From NCBI GenBank assembly GCA_963559605.1, contig CAUWLL010000003.1, positions 1 to 64,000 of the forward strand: 64,000 nucleotides of DNA, written 5' to 3'. Below are positions 37,121-46,153 of this stretch, piece after piece; positions within the stretch are counted from its first letter, which is position 1; each line of letters starts with the position of its first letter. The notes beneath the pieces were generated by a model. The model had not been told where the DNA came from and made no database searches. It was given only the letters and a program-made list of their open reading frames with translations. The position numbers and the translations under genes are program-made. The DNA comes from Dorea_D sp963559605. GTDB taxonomy: Bacteria; Bacillota; Clostridia; Lachnospirales; Lachnospiraceae.

Positions 37121-37732
37121 ATGACAATTGATACTAAAGATATGCTGAACAGCATTTTATCCAGCATCGCACGCATAGACTATATCAAATCAGAAGATAT
37201 TCCGAATATTGGGTTGTATATGGATCAGGTCACAACCTTTATGGAAGAAGAACTGCGCTCCACAAAGCGCTATGAGGAAGATAAAATCCTTACAAAAACA
37301 ATGATCAACAACTATGCAAAAAATAATCTTCTCCCTCCCCCGGTAAAGAAAAAATATTCCAAAGAACATATGTTGATGATGATTTTCATCTACTACTTTA
37401 AAAATATTCTGTCGATTAAAGATATTGAAACTTTACTTTCTCCCCTGACTGAGAAATATTTCGACAAACAGGAGGGCTTAAGCTTTACGGACATTTATGA
37501 AGAAATCTGTCAGTTCGAGAAATCAAGGATCATAGATGTTCAAAAAGACATGGCAAAAACTTACCAGTCTGCCCTCGAAACATTTTCCGACATCCCGGAA
37601 AACGAACGCGGTAATTTACAGACTTTCGCATTTCTTTGCAGTTTAAGTTTTGATGTGTATATTAAAAAACAAATTATCGAAAAGTTGATCGACGAGCTTC
37701 CGAAGCCGGAACATACGAAAAAAAAAGAATAA
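37121..37732 (+). CDS. DUF1836 family protein
   Basis: A 203-residue protein of the DUF1836 family, common in Firmicutes and probably DNA-binding: TKTMINNYAKNNLLPPPVKKKYSKEHML (about residues 65-92) resembles a MerR-like helix-turn-helix and wing. The C-terminal half is helical with no obvious ligand pocket. Monocistronic between a near-consensus promoter and a strong terminator. Confidence 0.85.
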   Translation: MTIDTKDMLNSILSSIARIDYIKSEDIPNIGLYMDQVTTFMEEELRSTKRYEEDKILTKTMINNYAKNNLLPPPVKKKYSKEHMLMMIFIYYFKNILSIKDIETLLSPLTEKYFDKQEGLSFTDIYEEICQFEKSRIIDVQKDMAKTYQSALETFSDIPENERGNLQTFAFLCSLSFDVYIKKQIIEKLIDELPKPEHTKKKE

Positions 37733-37753
37733 GGCGCACTGCCTTATTTTTTT
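37728..37753 (+). terminator. Terminator after the DUF1836 gene
   Basis: AATAAGGC pairs with GCCTTATT around GCACT, followed by TTTTT; the stop codon lies in the 5' arm. Confidence 0.9.
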
Positions 37754-37819
37754 ATGTAAGTAACCTTCCGACGTCATTTCGCATATGCTACCACTAGGAA
37801 TTTTCAAGGAGGCAGGATT

Positions 37820-38869
37820 ATGAAAAAGAGAGTTCTCACTATGGCATTAGTCATTGCCATGCTGCTGACATTCCTGATGTCAGCGTGTTCTTCCAAAGAA
37901 AAAACAGACACAGCATCCAAAGATACAAAAGCACAGGCAGAAACCCCTCTTCCGGAAATGAAGAAAGTGGTATTGAATGAAGTGGCACACTCTATCTTCT
38001 ATGCACCTATGTATGTAGCGATTGAAGAAGGATACTTTGAGGAAGAAGGTATCGCGTTAGATCTGGTTACCGGATTTGGCGCTGATAAAACGATGACCGC
38101 TGTCCTCTCTGGCAGTGCAGACATTGGTTTCATGGGTTCAGAAGCGTCTATCTACACTTACAATGAAGGCGCTAACGACTATGTGGTAAACTTCGCCCAG
38201 CTCACTCAGCGCGCAGGCAACTTCTTAGTTGCCAGAGAAGAAATGCCAAACTTTAAATGGGAAGATTTAAAAGGCAAGGAAGTATTAGGAGGACGAAAGG
38301 GCGGTATGCCACAAATGGTATTTGAATATATTCTCCGCCAAAACGATATTGATCCGGCAAAAGACGTAACCATCGACCAGAGCATTGATTTTGGCTCCAC
38401 TGCCGCAGCTTTCGCAGAAGGAAAAGGAGATTTTACGGTTGAATTCGAACCGGGTGCAACCAGCCTTGAGAAAGAAGGCAAAGGCCATGTAGTTGCCTCT
38501 CTGGGAACCGACAGTGGATATGTTCCGTACACTGCTTTTTCTGCAAAACAAAGCTTTATCGAGAAAAACCCGGAGATCATCCAAGGATTTACCAATGCTC
38601 TTCAAAAAGGTATGGACTACGTACAGTCCCACAAACCGGAAGACATTGCTAAAATTATCGCTCCCCAATTTAAAGAGACTGATCTTGACACTGTCACAAC
38701 CATCGTGACACGTTATTACGAACAGGATACATGGAAAGAGAATCTGATCTTTGAAGAACAGAGCTTTGAATTATTACAGGATATTTTAGAAGATGCAAAG
38801 GAACTGACCAAACGAGCTCCTTATAAAGATCTTGTAACTACCGAATACGCCGAAAAAGCGGCACCATAA
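37820..38869 (+). CDS. NMT1/THI5-like ABC substrate-binding lipoprotein
   Basis: A 349-residue lipoprotein. The signal peptide ends in the lipobox LMSAC (Cys near residue 23), followed by a Lys/Thr-rich linker. The body matches the SsuA/TauA/THI5-like fold (FYAPMYVAIEEGYFEEEGI and GSADIGFMGSEASIY), which binds sulfonates, pyrimidines or similar small molecules. No permease or ATPase gene lies beside it, so it is an orphan, and its ligand is unknown. AAGGAGG is 6 nt before the start. Confidence 0.9.
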   Translation: MKKRVLTMALVIAMLLTFLMSACSSKEKTDTASKDTKAQAETPLPEMKKVVLNEVAHSIFYAPMYVAIEEGYFEEEGIALDLVTGFGADKTMTAVLSGSADIGFMGSEASIYTYNEGANDYVVNFAQLTQRAGNFLVAREEMPNFKWEDLKGKEVLGGRKGGMPQMVFEYILRQNDIDPAKDVTIDQSIDFGSTAAAFAEGKGDFTVEFEPGATSLEKEGKGHVVASLGTDSGYVPYTAFSAKQSFIEKNPEIIQGFTNALQKGMDYVQSHKPEDIAKIIAPQFKETDLDTVTTIVTRYYEQDTWKENLIFEEQSFELLQDILEDAKELTKRAPYKDLVTTEYAEKAAP

Positions 38870-38874
38870 ATAAC

Positions 38875-38907
38875 AGGAGGGGCGCTTCATCTCGAAGTTC
38901 CCCTCCT
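38875..38907. terminator. Stem-loop between the lipoprotein and SDR genes
   Basis: AGGAGGGG pairs with CCCCTCCT around a 17-nt loop that contains an extra CTT/AAG pairing. It lies between convergent genes; the T-run is interrupted. Confidence 0.65.
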
Positions 38908-38937
38908 CGTCTTTGCTTCTCTCATATTTTATCGCGT

Positions 38938-39681
38938 TTACGTTCTCATTGCTCCGTCAACAGACAAGATTTCTCCTGTTACGTAAGACGCCATGTCGCT
39001 TGCCAAGAATAAAAATGCATTTGCAATATCTTCCGGCTCTCCCACTCTGCGCAGCGGAATATTGGCAATTAACGGCTGTATCATCTGCTCTGGAAGCGCT
39101 GCTACCATATCTGTTTTTGTAATTCCCGGAGCTACTGCGTTTACCCGGATGTTGCTTGGTCCAAGCTCTCTTGCCAGAGACCATGTCAGACCGTTGACCG
39201 CAGACTTACTGGTCGGGTACCCTACACCGGATTTCTGTCCGCAAATACTTACCATAGAGCTTGTATTGATAATACATCCGCCGCCCTGCTCTCTCATATA
39301 TTTCACCGTCGGCTGAATCGTATAAAATAACGCCTTTACATTCAAATCCATAATCTTATCGAAATCTTCCGGATTATAATCCTCAAGCTTTGTGCTCTGA
39401 GAAATCCCCGCATTATTCGCCAATATATCAATTCTTCCGTATTTCTTCTTTACCTCTTCAACTGCATCTGCCACTGCCTTTGCATCTGAAAGATCGGGCC
39501 ATGCTCCGTCCACCTTCCAATCCGGATTCTCGGCTCTGAGAGAGTGCAGCGCTTTTTCCACAGTCTCCTCTCTTGATCCGAATAACACAACCGAAGCTCC
39601 GTTTTCCAAATATTTCTTTACAATCGCATAACCGATCCCTCTTGTTCCGCCTGTAACAATTGCTACTTTTCCCTGTAACAT
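38938..39681 (-). CDS. Short-chain dehydrogenase/reductase, BaiA-like
   Basis: A 247-residue classical SDR. The cofactor loop is TGGTRGIG (residues 9-16), LANNAGIS marks the beta4 strand, and the catalytic residues are the Ser in NTSSM and YPTSK (Tyr and Lys). The C-terminus is GEILSVDGAMRT. Overall it resembles FabG-type and bile-acid hydroxysteroid dehydrogenases (BaiA) of gut Clostridia, but sequence alone does not give the substrate. A 29-bp palindrome lies directly upstream. Convergent with the lipoprotein gene. Confidence 0.88.
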   Translation of the reverse strand: MLQGKVAIVTGGTRGIGYAIVKKYLENGASVVLFGSREETVEKALHSLRAENPDWKVDGAWPDLSDAKAVADAVEEVKKKYGRIDILANNAGISQSTKLEDYNPEDFDKIMDLNVKALFYTIQPTVKYMREQGGGCIINTSSMVSICGQKSGVGYPTSKSAVNGLTWSLARELGPSNIRVNAVAPGITKTDMVAALPEQMIQPLIANIPLRRVGEPEDIANAFLFLASDMASYVTGEILSVDGAMRT

Positions 39682-39712
39682 ATATGTTCCTCCTTTTTAC
39701 TATCTGCATTCT

Positions 39713-39741
39713 ATAATATCAGTAACTATTACTGATATTAT
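39713..39741. promoter_or_regulatory. Perfect palindrome, probable repressor operator
   Basis: Two 13-bp arms (ATAATATCAGTAA and its complement) flank CTA, 32 bp upstream of the SDR start and about 100 bp from the divergent deacetylase gene. The core CAGTAAC..TTACTG resembles TetR-type operators. TATTAT within it could serve as the -10, so a bound repressor would block the SDR promoter. Confidence 0.65.
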
Positions 39742-39839
39742 CATATCACAATTCTATCTATCTGAAAAGATTTTTTTGCTCTGTATTAAAAAGTTTTTTC
39801 ATACATATATATAAATGAAATGCAAAAAGGAATTTGGTC

Positions 39840-40649
39840 ATGATCATGAAACAAACACTGCTAAAACTTACCGCTACCCTGCTCTTATTTATCTGTGCTT
39901 TTTTTGCCGGCAGATTTGCAGCAGAAAAAACTTCCCCCGTCTCTTCCACTCCTCTTCTTCTGGCTGTAGATGACTGGGGACTGAGTTTTCAAAAAGAGGG
40001 AGAACCACCTGTTGCCAACGCTTCCTTTGATGAACTCAAAAAATACAACGCATACTATGCAGATAAGACAAAAGAAAAAGTGATTTATCTTACCTTTGAC
40101 TGTGGATTTGAAAATGGAAATACGGAAAACATTCTGAATGCTTTGAAAAAACATAAAGTTCCTGCAACGTTCTTTGTTGTGGGGAATTATCTGACCGATA
40201 ATCCCGGACTTGTAAAACGGATCGTAAAAGACGGTCATATTGTCGCCAATCACACTTATCACCACCCGGATATGTCTAAAATTTCCACAAAAGAAGCCTT
40301 TGAAAAAGAATTAAAAGACGTGGAAACCGAATATAAAAAAATCACCGGAAAAGAAATGATAAAATTTTACCGTCCTCCACAGGGAAAATACAGCGTCGAA
40401 AACTTGCAAATGGCAAAAAACTTCGGATATTCCACTTTTTTCTGGAGCCTCGCCTATGTAGACTGGTATGAAGATAAACAGCCGACGAAAGAGGAGGCAT
40501 TTGACAAACTTCTTGGGCGTATTCATCCGGGAGCTGTCGTCCTTTTACATAATACCTCAAAAACAAACGGGGATATTTTGGATGAACTTCTCACAAAATG
40601 GAAAGACATGGGTTATACGTTTAAATCCCTGGATCGTCTCACAGACTGA
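39840..40649 (+). CDS. PdaA-like polysaccharide deacetylase
   Basis: A 269-residue membrane-anchored NodB-type deacetylase. One hydrophobic segment at residues ~5-25 anchors it outside the membrane. Catalytic motifs are TFDCGFENGN (motif 1 Asp), HTYHHPDM (motif 2 metal His) and FYRPPQGKYS (motif 3). The spacing and the DWYEDKQPT segment match PdaA, which makes muramic delta-lactam in spore cortex peptidoglycan. The ATG at 39840 is 7 nt after AAAAGGAA; an upstream TTG frame is less likely. Confidence 0.88.
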   Translation: MIMKQTLLKLTATLLLFICAFFAGRFAAEKTSPVSSTPLLLAVDDWGLSFQKEGEPPVANASFDELKKYNAYYADKTKEKVIYLTFDCGFENGNTENILNALKKHKVPATFFVVGNYLTDNPGLVKRIVKDGHIVANHTYHHPDMSKISTKEAFEKELKDVETEYKKITGKEMIKFYRPPQGKYSVENLQMAKNFGYSTFFWSLAYVDWYEDKQPTKEEAFDKLLGRIHPGAVVLLHNTSKTNGDILDELLTKWKDMGYTFKSLDRLTD

Positions 40650-40660
40650 TCCAGGGATTT
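40623..40660. terminator. Hairpin overlapping the deacetylase stop codon
   Basis: AAATCCCTGGATC at 40623-40635 pairs perfectly with GATCCAGGGATTT at 40648-40660. The TGA stop straddles the loop and the 3' arm. No T-run follows. Confidence 0.65.
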
Positions 40661-40700
40661 CCCCGACGAAGAAAGAATTACAGATAACTGCACTTACCTT

Positions 40701-42521
40701 CTAGACATGTAGTTTTTTATGCATTTCTTCTTTAAATTCCTTACTCCTGAATAATACCAGAGCCATCAGGAACAAGAAACTTAATCCCACACATAAAACT
40801 GCAGGAGGACGTACAGTGATCACTTTCACCAGCATCAGAACAAAAGGTACGATCATTCCATACACTGATGCCATAACATAATAAATCATATACTCTCTTG
40901 CCGAATGAGACTGTATTTTGGAAATGATCAGCATGGACACCTGAGCCAACAGGCACATTAGTGGAAGTACATAGTTTACCGACCAGCCGTTCCATCCAAA
41001 AATTTCATCCCACACAATACAGATGACGGTCACCAGAAGCAGCTGCCACATAATATTTTTCAATAAATTATAACGTTTGGAATACCCGGTCGATAACGCC
41101 ATCCACATACACCCGATTCCTCCTGCCACGATCAGTGACCATAAATTATCCGGTGTAAATATTACATTTGCCATTATGGCAAATACTGCTGCTGCCACAC
41201 AACCGAAAGAAAAACCTTTAAAAAACTTTCTTCCTTCGTAATTTGGCTTTACCTCTTTCGGATATTCCGGCTCCAACACTTGGATCTTGATACCAAGTTC
41301 CTGCAAAATACGGTAAAAATTCCTCTGGATATTAGAACTGTCATATCTAGATGTAAAGCCAAAGGTCAGCGCATCTCCATAGGAACAGACGCAAAGCTCC
41401 GTTCGGGGCGTACTTGTGTACACTCCGAACCTCTCAATATAAGGTTCATATTCTTTTGGCATCTTCACCGCACTCATATTAGAAAGTACCGCCGTCACTT
41501 CACTTTCCGCCATCTTCGCCCCCATTTTAATACAGGGGTTCTTTAATATGAGAGGCGCCCACTTCAATATTTTGTGCTTCTCAAACGCAATCGTTTCGTT
41601 CATACGGCCGGCAACCTCTTCCTTTGTAAGATGATCTGCAAAATACTGCTTTACCACTTTAAGTACATCCTCGAAACGGTCTTCACCCTCACCGAACTTA
41701 TATCCCGGTTCAATATAACTGAAAAAATTAAGCATAGAATCTGACGGGAAAATCTTTCTTAAATTCACCGGAACCATCAATATAACCGGTTTTTTCTCCT
41801 GCGTCCTGGACATTTCCCCGTGGATAGCACAGATAAGAGCCGCCGAAAGGACAACGGTCATAGATGTCTCGTATTTTCTGGAAAGTTCCAAAAGCTCCGT
41901 AACCGATGTGGTTGCTTCCATTACCTTCAGTTCTTCATATTCTTTTCTTGATTTTTTTATCTGATATGCTTTGACCTTCTGCTTTTTCCGTTTCGGCAAA
42001 TCTGGATTATAATACTTACTGAAACTGTCGTCCTCCTGATCTTTCACTGTCAACATCTGACCGGATAACACAACATCTGCAAGTCCCTCTCCCCGGTGTG
42101 CCAAATACAGATAGTTCTTCACCAGCTCCCGCAGAAATTCTGTAGCCCCTGTGCCGTCTGTCAGTGCATGGAACACTTCAAAATTAATACGGTTTCCGTA
42201 GTATGTCACCTCAAATAACAGCGCTTTTTTGTCCCTCACATACAGACTGCTGCAAGGCTCTTTATACTCTTCTTTCACCACCGGACGCAGCTCGCTTTTT
42301 TCCAGATAGTGCCAGAACAGTCCCTTTCTCATTCTGGATAAAAACACCGGATATTTCCGAATCGTCTCATTGACTGCCGCTTGAAGAACCGCAGCGTCAA
42401 TCTTCTCTTTCAATACACAGTAGAATCGAAATACTCGGGTATCTTTCGGACTGCTGGCAGCCGAAAACATCTTTGCCGCATTATCCAAATTTCTCCAATA
42501 TGCCCGGCTCTGCTCAAACAT
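40701..42521 (-). CDS. Condensation-type acyltransferase fused to a membrane domain
   Basis: A 606-residue two-part protein. Residues ~1-420 resemble alcohol O-acetyltransferase/condensation enzymes: HALTDGTGATEF (about 137-148) gives the HxxxDG acyl-transfer motif, with LMVPVNLRKIFPS further on. From ~430 to 590 there are six hydrophobic segments. Substrates are unknown; a role in acylating a surface or lipid molecule is inferred. The gene overlaps the alpha/beta hydrolase by 8 bp, so both act together. Confidence 0.78.
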   Translation of the reverse strand: MFEQSRAYWRNLDNAAKMFSAASSPKDTRVFRFYCVLKEKIDAAVLQAAVNETIRKYPVFLSRMRKGLFWHYLEKSELRPVVKEEYKEPCSSLYVRDKKALLFEVTYYGNRINFEVFHALTDGTGATEFLRELVKNYLYLAHRGEGLADVVLSGQMLTVKDQEDDSFSKYYNPDLPKRKKQKVKAYQIKKSRKEYEELKVMEATTSVTELLELSRKYETSMTVVLSAALICAIHGEMSRTQEKKPVILMVPVNLRKIFPSDSMLNFFSYIEPGYKFGEGEDRFEDVLKVVKQYFADHLTKEEVAGRMNETIAFEKHKILKWAPLILKNPCIKMGAKMAESEVTAVLSNMSAVKMPKEYEPYIERFGVYTSTPRTELCVCSYGDALTFGFTSRYDSSNIQRNFYRILQELGIKIQVLEPEYPKEVKPNYEGRKFFKGFSFGCVAAAVFAIMANVIFTPDNLWSLIVAGGIGCMWMALSTGYSKRYNLLKNIMWQLLLVTVICIVWDEIFGWNGWSVNYVLPLMCLLAQVSMLIISKIQSHSAREYMIYYVMASVYGMIVPFVLMLVKVITVRPPAVLCVGLSFLFLMALVLFRSKEFKEEMHKKLHV

Positions 42522-43443
42522 GCTCCGAATCCTCCTCTAAAAAATGATTGATCAAGTCAAAACTTTCTTTGACATGATAATATTTTATTCCCAATGCAAA
42601 ATATCCGTGAAGGGCATCTTTTATCCTGTGGACTTCCACCTGATTCCCGGCTTCTTTCAGTCTTTTCCCATAAGCTTCTGCTTCATCTCTCAACGGATCA
42701 TATTCCGCAGTCAAAATAAGTGTCTGCGGTTGATCGCTGTAATTTGTCTCTAACAGAGGCGCAAAATATTTATTCTCTTTATCCTTTTCATCAGAAGCAT
42801 AAAGATTGATATAATCTCTCATCTTCCCAGCAGTCAGAAGGTAATCGCTTCCGTATTTCCGAACGGAAGGAAATGGCGAATTCTCACTGTAATCTCCGTA
42901 TAATGCAGGATAGATCAGCACTTGTTTCTTCGGACGAAACTCACCTTTATCCCTTGCCATCAAAGAGATTGCCGCAGTAAGATTGCCACCGGCACTGTCT
43001 CCCATCAACACTATATCATCCGACGCTTTCTGAAAAACTTCCCGTTCTGTGTAAACAGCTTTTGCCACTGCATAACAATCCATCAAGCCTGTAGGAAACT
43101 TATGTTCCGGCGCCAGCCTGTAGCCTACAGATATAACCATATGGTTCGTCGCCTGCGCCATTCTGGCACATACCCGCTCATAATTATCAATACTTTCCGT
43201 CACCCAGCCACCACCATGAAAAAACAGTATAATCGGTAAATCCTCCGGCTCTCCCTCTTTCGGCAGATAGATACGCACCGGAACTTCATAATCTCCGTTA
43301 TAGATCTGATAATCCACCGTCTTATGAAAAATCCGCATCGGATCAATTGCCTTGAGATTTGCCAGATGTCTCGATGCTTCCACTTCTATTCCGTCAAAGG
43401 ACAGCGCCTTTAGTACCCGTCGCATAGATTTATTGATCGGCAT
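42514..43443 (-). CDS. HSL-type alpha/beta hydrolase
   Basis: A 309-residue esterase of the hormone-sensitive lipase group. The oxyanion motif HGGGWV, the nucleophile elbow GDSAGGNLTAAI, AEYDPLRDEAEAY (acid) and DALHGYFALG (His) are all present. The function is probably ester hydrolysis or acyl transfer on small substrates. Overlap with the acyltransferase gene implies a paired cycle of acylation and deacylation or a two-step reaction. Confidence 0.88.
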   Translation of the reverse strand: MPINKSMRRVLKALSFDGIEVEASRHLANLKAIDPMRIFHKTVDYQIYNGDYEVPVRIYLPKEGEPEDLPIILFFHGGGWVTESIDNYERVCARMAQATNHMVISVGYRLAPEHKFPTGLMDCYAVAKAVYTEREVFQKASDDIVLMGDSAGGNLTAAISLMARDKGEFRPKKQVLIYPALYGDYSENSPFPSVRKYGSDYLLTAGKMRDYINLYASDEKDKENKYFAPLLETNYSDQPQTLILTAEYDPLRDEAEAYGKRLKEAGNQVEVHRIKDALHGYFALGIKYYHVKESFDLINHFLEEDSEHV

Positions 43444-43486
43444 ATCTTTCTCCCATTCTCTGTAATTGTATACACTCTATAACCGC

Positions 43487-44281
43487 CTATCGGATATACC
43501 CCTCATTGTATGCTTTGATCTTATTAAATGCATACAACTCTGTAAAGGTTGCCATATAATATGGATTCACATAAAAGATTCCAACCAGACCGCAAGTAAT
43601 ACCGCTTAACAGCAGCCAGCCGAAAAACGACAAAGACAGAACAAATGCGTCCCACTTTTGTCCGTCCATCATTCGTTTACTCAGAGCAAATACTTCCCGC
43701 CTGTCCATAGTCGGATTCTCTGCCAGAATATACGGAACCATCAAATATTCATAGCCCTTGATGATTCCCGGAACGATCAATAGCAACGACCATAAAAACA
43801 CAAATAAGTTCCGAAAGAACATGGTTTTCATGATATTGCCGTATCGGCCTTTCTTAAACCCGTCAAACACTACGCCCACCGACGGCGTACTGCTCCGGTT
43901 TTGAATAAAAAACATCTTGCCTCCAACTTCAATCACATTAAACACCAATATTCCCAGAAGGATCATAAGCGCAAATACAATCAAGAAAATAACAATAAAA
44001 ACCGTCATAAAAATGGTCTGCGCAGTATCATTTTCAAAATGACTTTCACTATAATGATCATTTCTGTAAAATCCATTGTTATAACTACCGTAATAAGAAT
44101 TGTCGTCATAGCGCATCTCGTAAGAATATCTGACACCCGTATTTGCCGGCCCTCCCAAATTGCCGTTTCCAAGTAATGCAAGGACAAACGCCGCTGCCAC
44201 ACACACCCAATAATTTTTCTTAAAAAGCTTTTTCGCATTTGCTTTTAACATTGCTCTTGTCCATCTCTCGTTCATACTCAA
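43487..44281 (-). CDS. DUF975 family membrane protein
   Basis: A 264-residue membrane protein with the DUF975 pattern (about six hydrophobic segments; YEYLMVPYILAENPTM near the end). A Tyr/Asn-rich extracellular loop (YDDNSYYGSYNNGFYRNDHYS) lies in the first half. The function is unknown. It starts 4 bp after the ABC-F stop codon, so the two are co-transcribed. Confidence 0.85.
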   Translation of the reverse strand: MSMNERWTRAMLKANAKKLFKKNYWVCVAAAFVLALLGNGNLGGPANTGVRYSYEMRYDDNSYYGSYNNGFYRNDHYSESHFENDTAQTIFMTVFIVIFLIVFALMILLGILVFNVIEVGGKMFFIQNRSSTPSVGVVFDGFKKGRYGNIMKTMFFRNLFVFLWSLLLIVPGIIKGYEYLMVPYILAENPTMDRREVFALSKRMMDGQKWDAFVLSLSFFGWLLLSGITCGLVGIFYVNPYYMATFTELYAFNKIKAYNEGYIR

Positions 44282-44285
44282 CCTC

Positions 44286-46124
44286 CTACATTTTTGCGCT
44301 TTCTATCTGTTCCTTCAAATCGTTTAAATACACCCACCGCTCCATCTTCTCTTCCAGTTGCCGCTCTGTCGTTTCTTTTGCTTCCATCAGTTCATTTAAT
44401 TTCGCTGAATTAGAAGCATTTTTCATGATCTCTCCGTCTAAACGCTCTATCTCACTTTCCAGTGCGGCAATATCATCGTCAATCGTTTCAAATTCTTTTT
44501 GCTCTTTAAATGTAAATTTAAGCTTTTTTTCTCTCTGCTTCCAGGTATCTTTAGAAGAAACCGATTCCCCGGGTACCTGCTTTTCTTTTATTTTTTCTCT
44601 TTCAGAAAATTGACCTGTTTCTTCCGATGGCTTTTCTATTTCTTTCCGGATCAGATAATCCGAATATCCCCCTTCAAACTGTCGGACTTCGCCATCTCCT
44701 TCAAAAGAAAAGATACGGTTCACCGTACGGTCCAGAAAATATCTATCGTGGGATACAATGATAATGATTCCGTCAAAACTGTCCAGATAATCTTCCAGTA
44801 TAGTAAGTGTCTGAATATCCAGATCGTTGGTCGGCTCATCTAAAATCAACACATTCGGCGCGCCCATAAGAATACGAAGAAGATACAGTCTCCGCCTTTC
44901 TCCTCCGGATAATTTTTCAATCTTCGACCACTGAAGCGCTCCGTCAAACAAAAACTTCTCCAGCATCTGGGATGCTGTAATCCGGCTTCCGTCCGCAGTC
45001 TGGATATATTCTCCCATCTCTTTTATATAGTCAATGACTTTCATGGATGCATCCATATATTCATTTTCTTGTGAAAAGTATCCCATGCGGATCGTTTGTC
45101 CGATTTCTACTGTTCCGGTATCCGGTTTTACAATTCCGTTTATTATTCTGAGAAGGGTTGTCTTACCGCATCCGTTCGGACCGATCATTCCGACACGGTC
45201 ATTTTTCAAAAAGATATAATTATAATCTTTTATCAGGAGCTTATCTCCGTAAGACTTGGAAATATTTTCAAGTTCTATGGTCTTATTCCCCATGCGCGAT
45301 GCCGTGGATTCCAGAACAACTCTCTTTTCTTCCTGTATGTCTTTCATCTCCTGCATTGCCTTAATACGGTCAATATGCGCCTTTTGTTTCGTGCTTCTGG
45401 CTCTTGCACCCCTTCTCAGCCACTCAAGCTCTGTGCGAAGCAGACTCTTTCTTTTGCGTTCCGTCGCAAGCGCCATATTCTGCCGCTCTTCTTTTAACTC
45501 TACAAACTTCCCATAATTGCCCGGATAGCTGTAGAGTTTCCCCTGATCTACTTCTACGATCCGATTCACCACACGATCTAAGAAATACCGGTCATGAGTG
45601 ACCATAAGAAGCGCTCCCCGAAACCGGATCAGATACTCCTCCAGCCACTCTGACATAGCATTATCCAAATGATTTGTAGGCTCGTCCAGCACGAGAATAT
45701 CTGCCGGTGTAAGAAGCGCATTGACGAGTGCGATCCTCTTCTTTTGTCCCCCTGACATATGCTCTGTCTTTTCATCATAATCCGTAAATCCAAGCTGGTT
45801 CAGCATAGATTTAGCCTCCGCCTCTATGGTCCAGCGGTTCAATTCGTCTACATTCCCCCGGACAGCCGCCTGAAGGACATTCACTCCTTCTTCAAACACC
45901 GGAGTCTGCGGCAGATAACAGATCTTGACCTGATTTCCCATACTGATTTTTCCCGAATCACACGGCTCTATCCCTGCCACTACTTTTAAAAGCGTAGATT
46001 TTCCCATACCATTGATGCCGATCACACCGATTTTTTCATTTTCATTGATACTGAATCCCACACCATCCAATAATATCTTGTCTGTATAGGATTTCGTAAT
46101 ATTTTCCATTGTCAGCAAATTCAT
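44286..46124 (-). CDS. ABC-F family ribosome-binding ATPase
   Basis: A 612-residue soluble protein with two ABC ATPase cassettes and no membrane domain. Walker A motifs are GINGMGKST and GPNGCGKTT; signatures are MSGGQKKRIA and LSGGERRRLY; both Walker B segments end in LDEPTNHLD and LDEPTNDLD. The inter-domain linker is about 75 residues and there is a Lys/Glu-rich coiled C-terminal extension (Uup-like). ABC-F proteins act at the ribosomal E site; resistance versus housekeeping cannot be told here. Confidence 0.93.
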   Translation of the reverse strand: MNLLTMENITKSYTDKILLDGVGFSINENEKIGVIGINGMGKSTLLKVVAGIEPCDSGKISMGNQVKICYLPQTPVFEEGVNVLQAAVRGNVDELNRWTIEAEAKSMLNQLGFTDYDEKTEHMSGGQKKRIALVNALLTPADILVLDEPTNHLDNAMSEWLEEYLIRFRGALLMVTHDRYFLDRVVNRIVEVDQGKLYSYPGNYGKFVELKEERQNMALATERKRKSLLRTELEWLRRGARARSTKQKAHIDRIKAMQEMKDIQEEKRVVLESTASRMGNKTIELENISKSYGDKLLIKDYNYIFLKNDRVGMIGPNGCGKTTLLRIINGIVKPDTGTVEIGQTIRMGYFSQENEYMDASMKVIDYIKEMGEYIQTADGSRITASQMLEKFLFDGALQWSKIEKLSGGERRRLYLLRILMGAPNVLILDEPTNDLDIQTLTILEDYLDSFDGIIIIVSHDRYFLDRTVNRIFSFEGDGEVRQFEGGYSDYLIRKEIEKPSEETGQFSEREKIKEKQVPGESVSSKDTWKQREKKLKFTFKEQKEFETIDDDIAALESEIERLDGEIMKNASNSAKLNELMEAKETTERQLEEKMERWVYLNDLKEQIESAKM

Positions 46125-46153
46125 ACTTCAAGTCCTTTTATATAATCTTCCTT

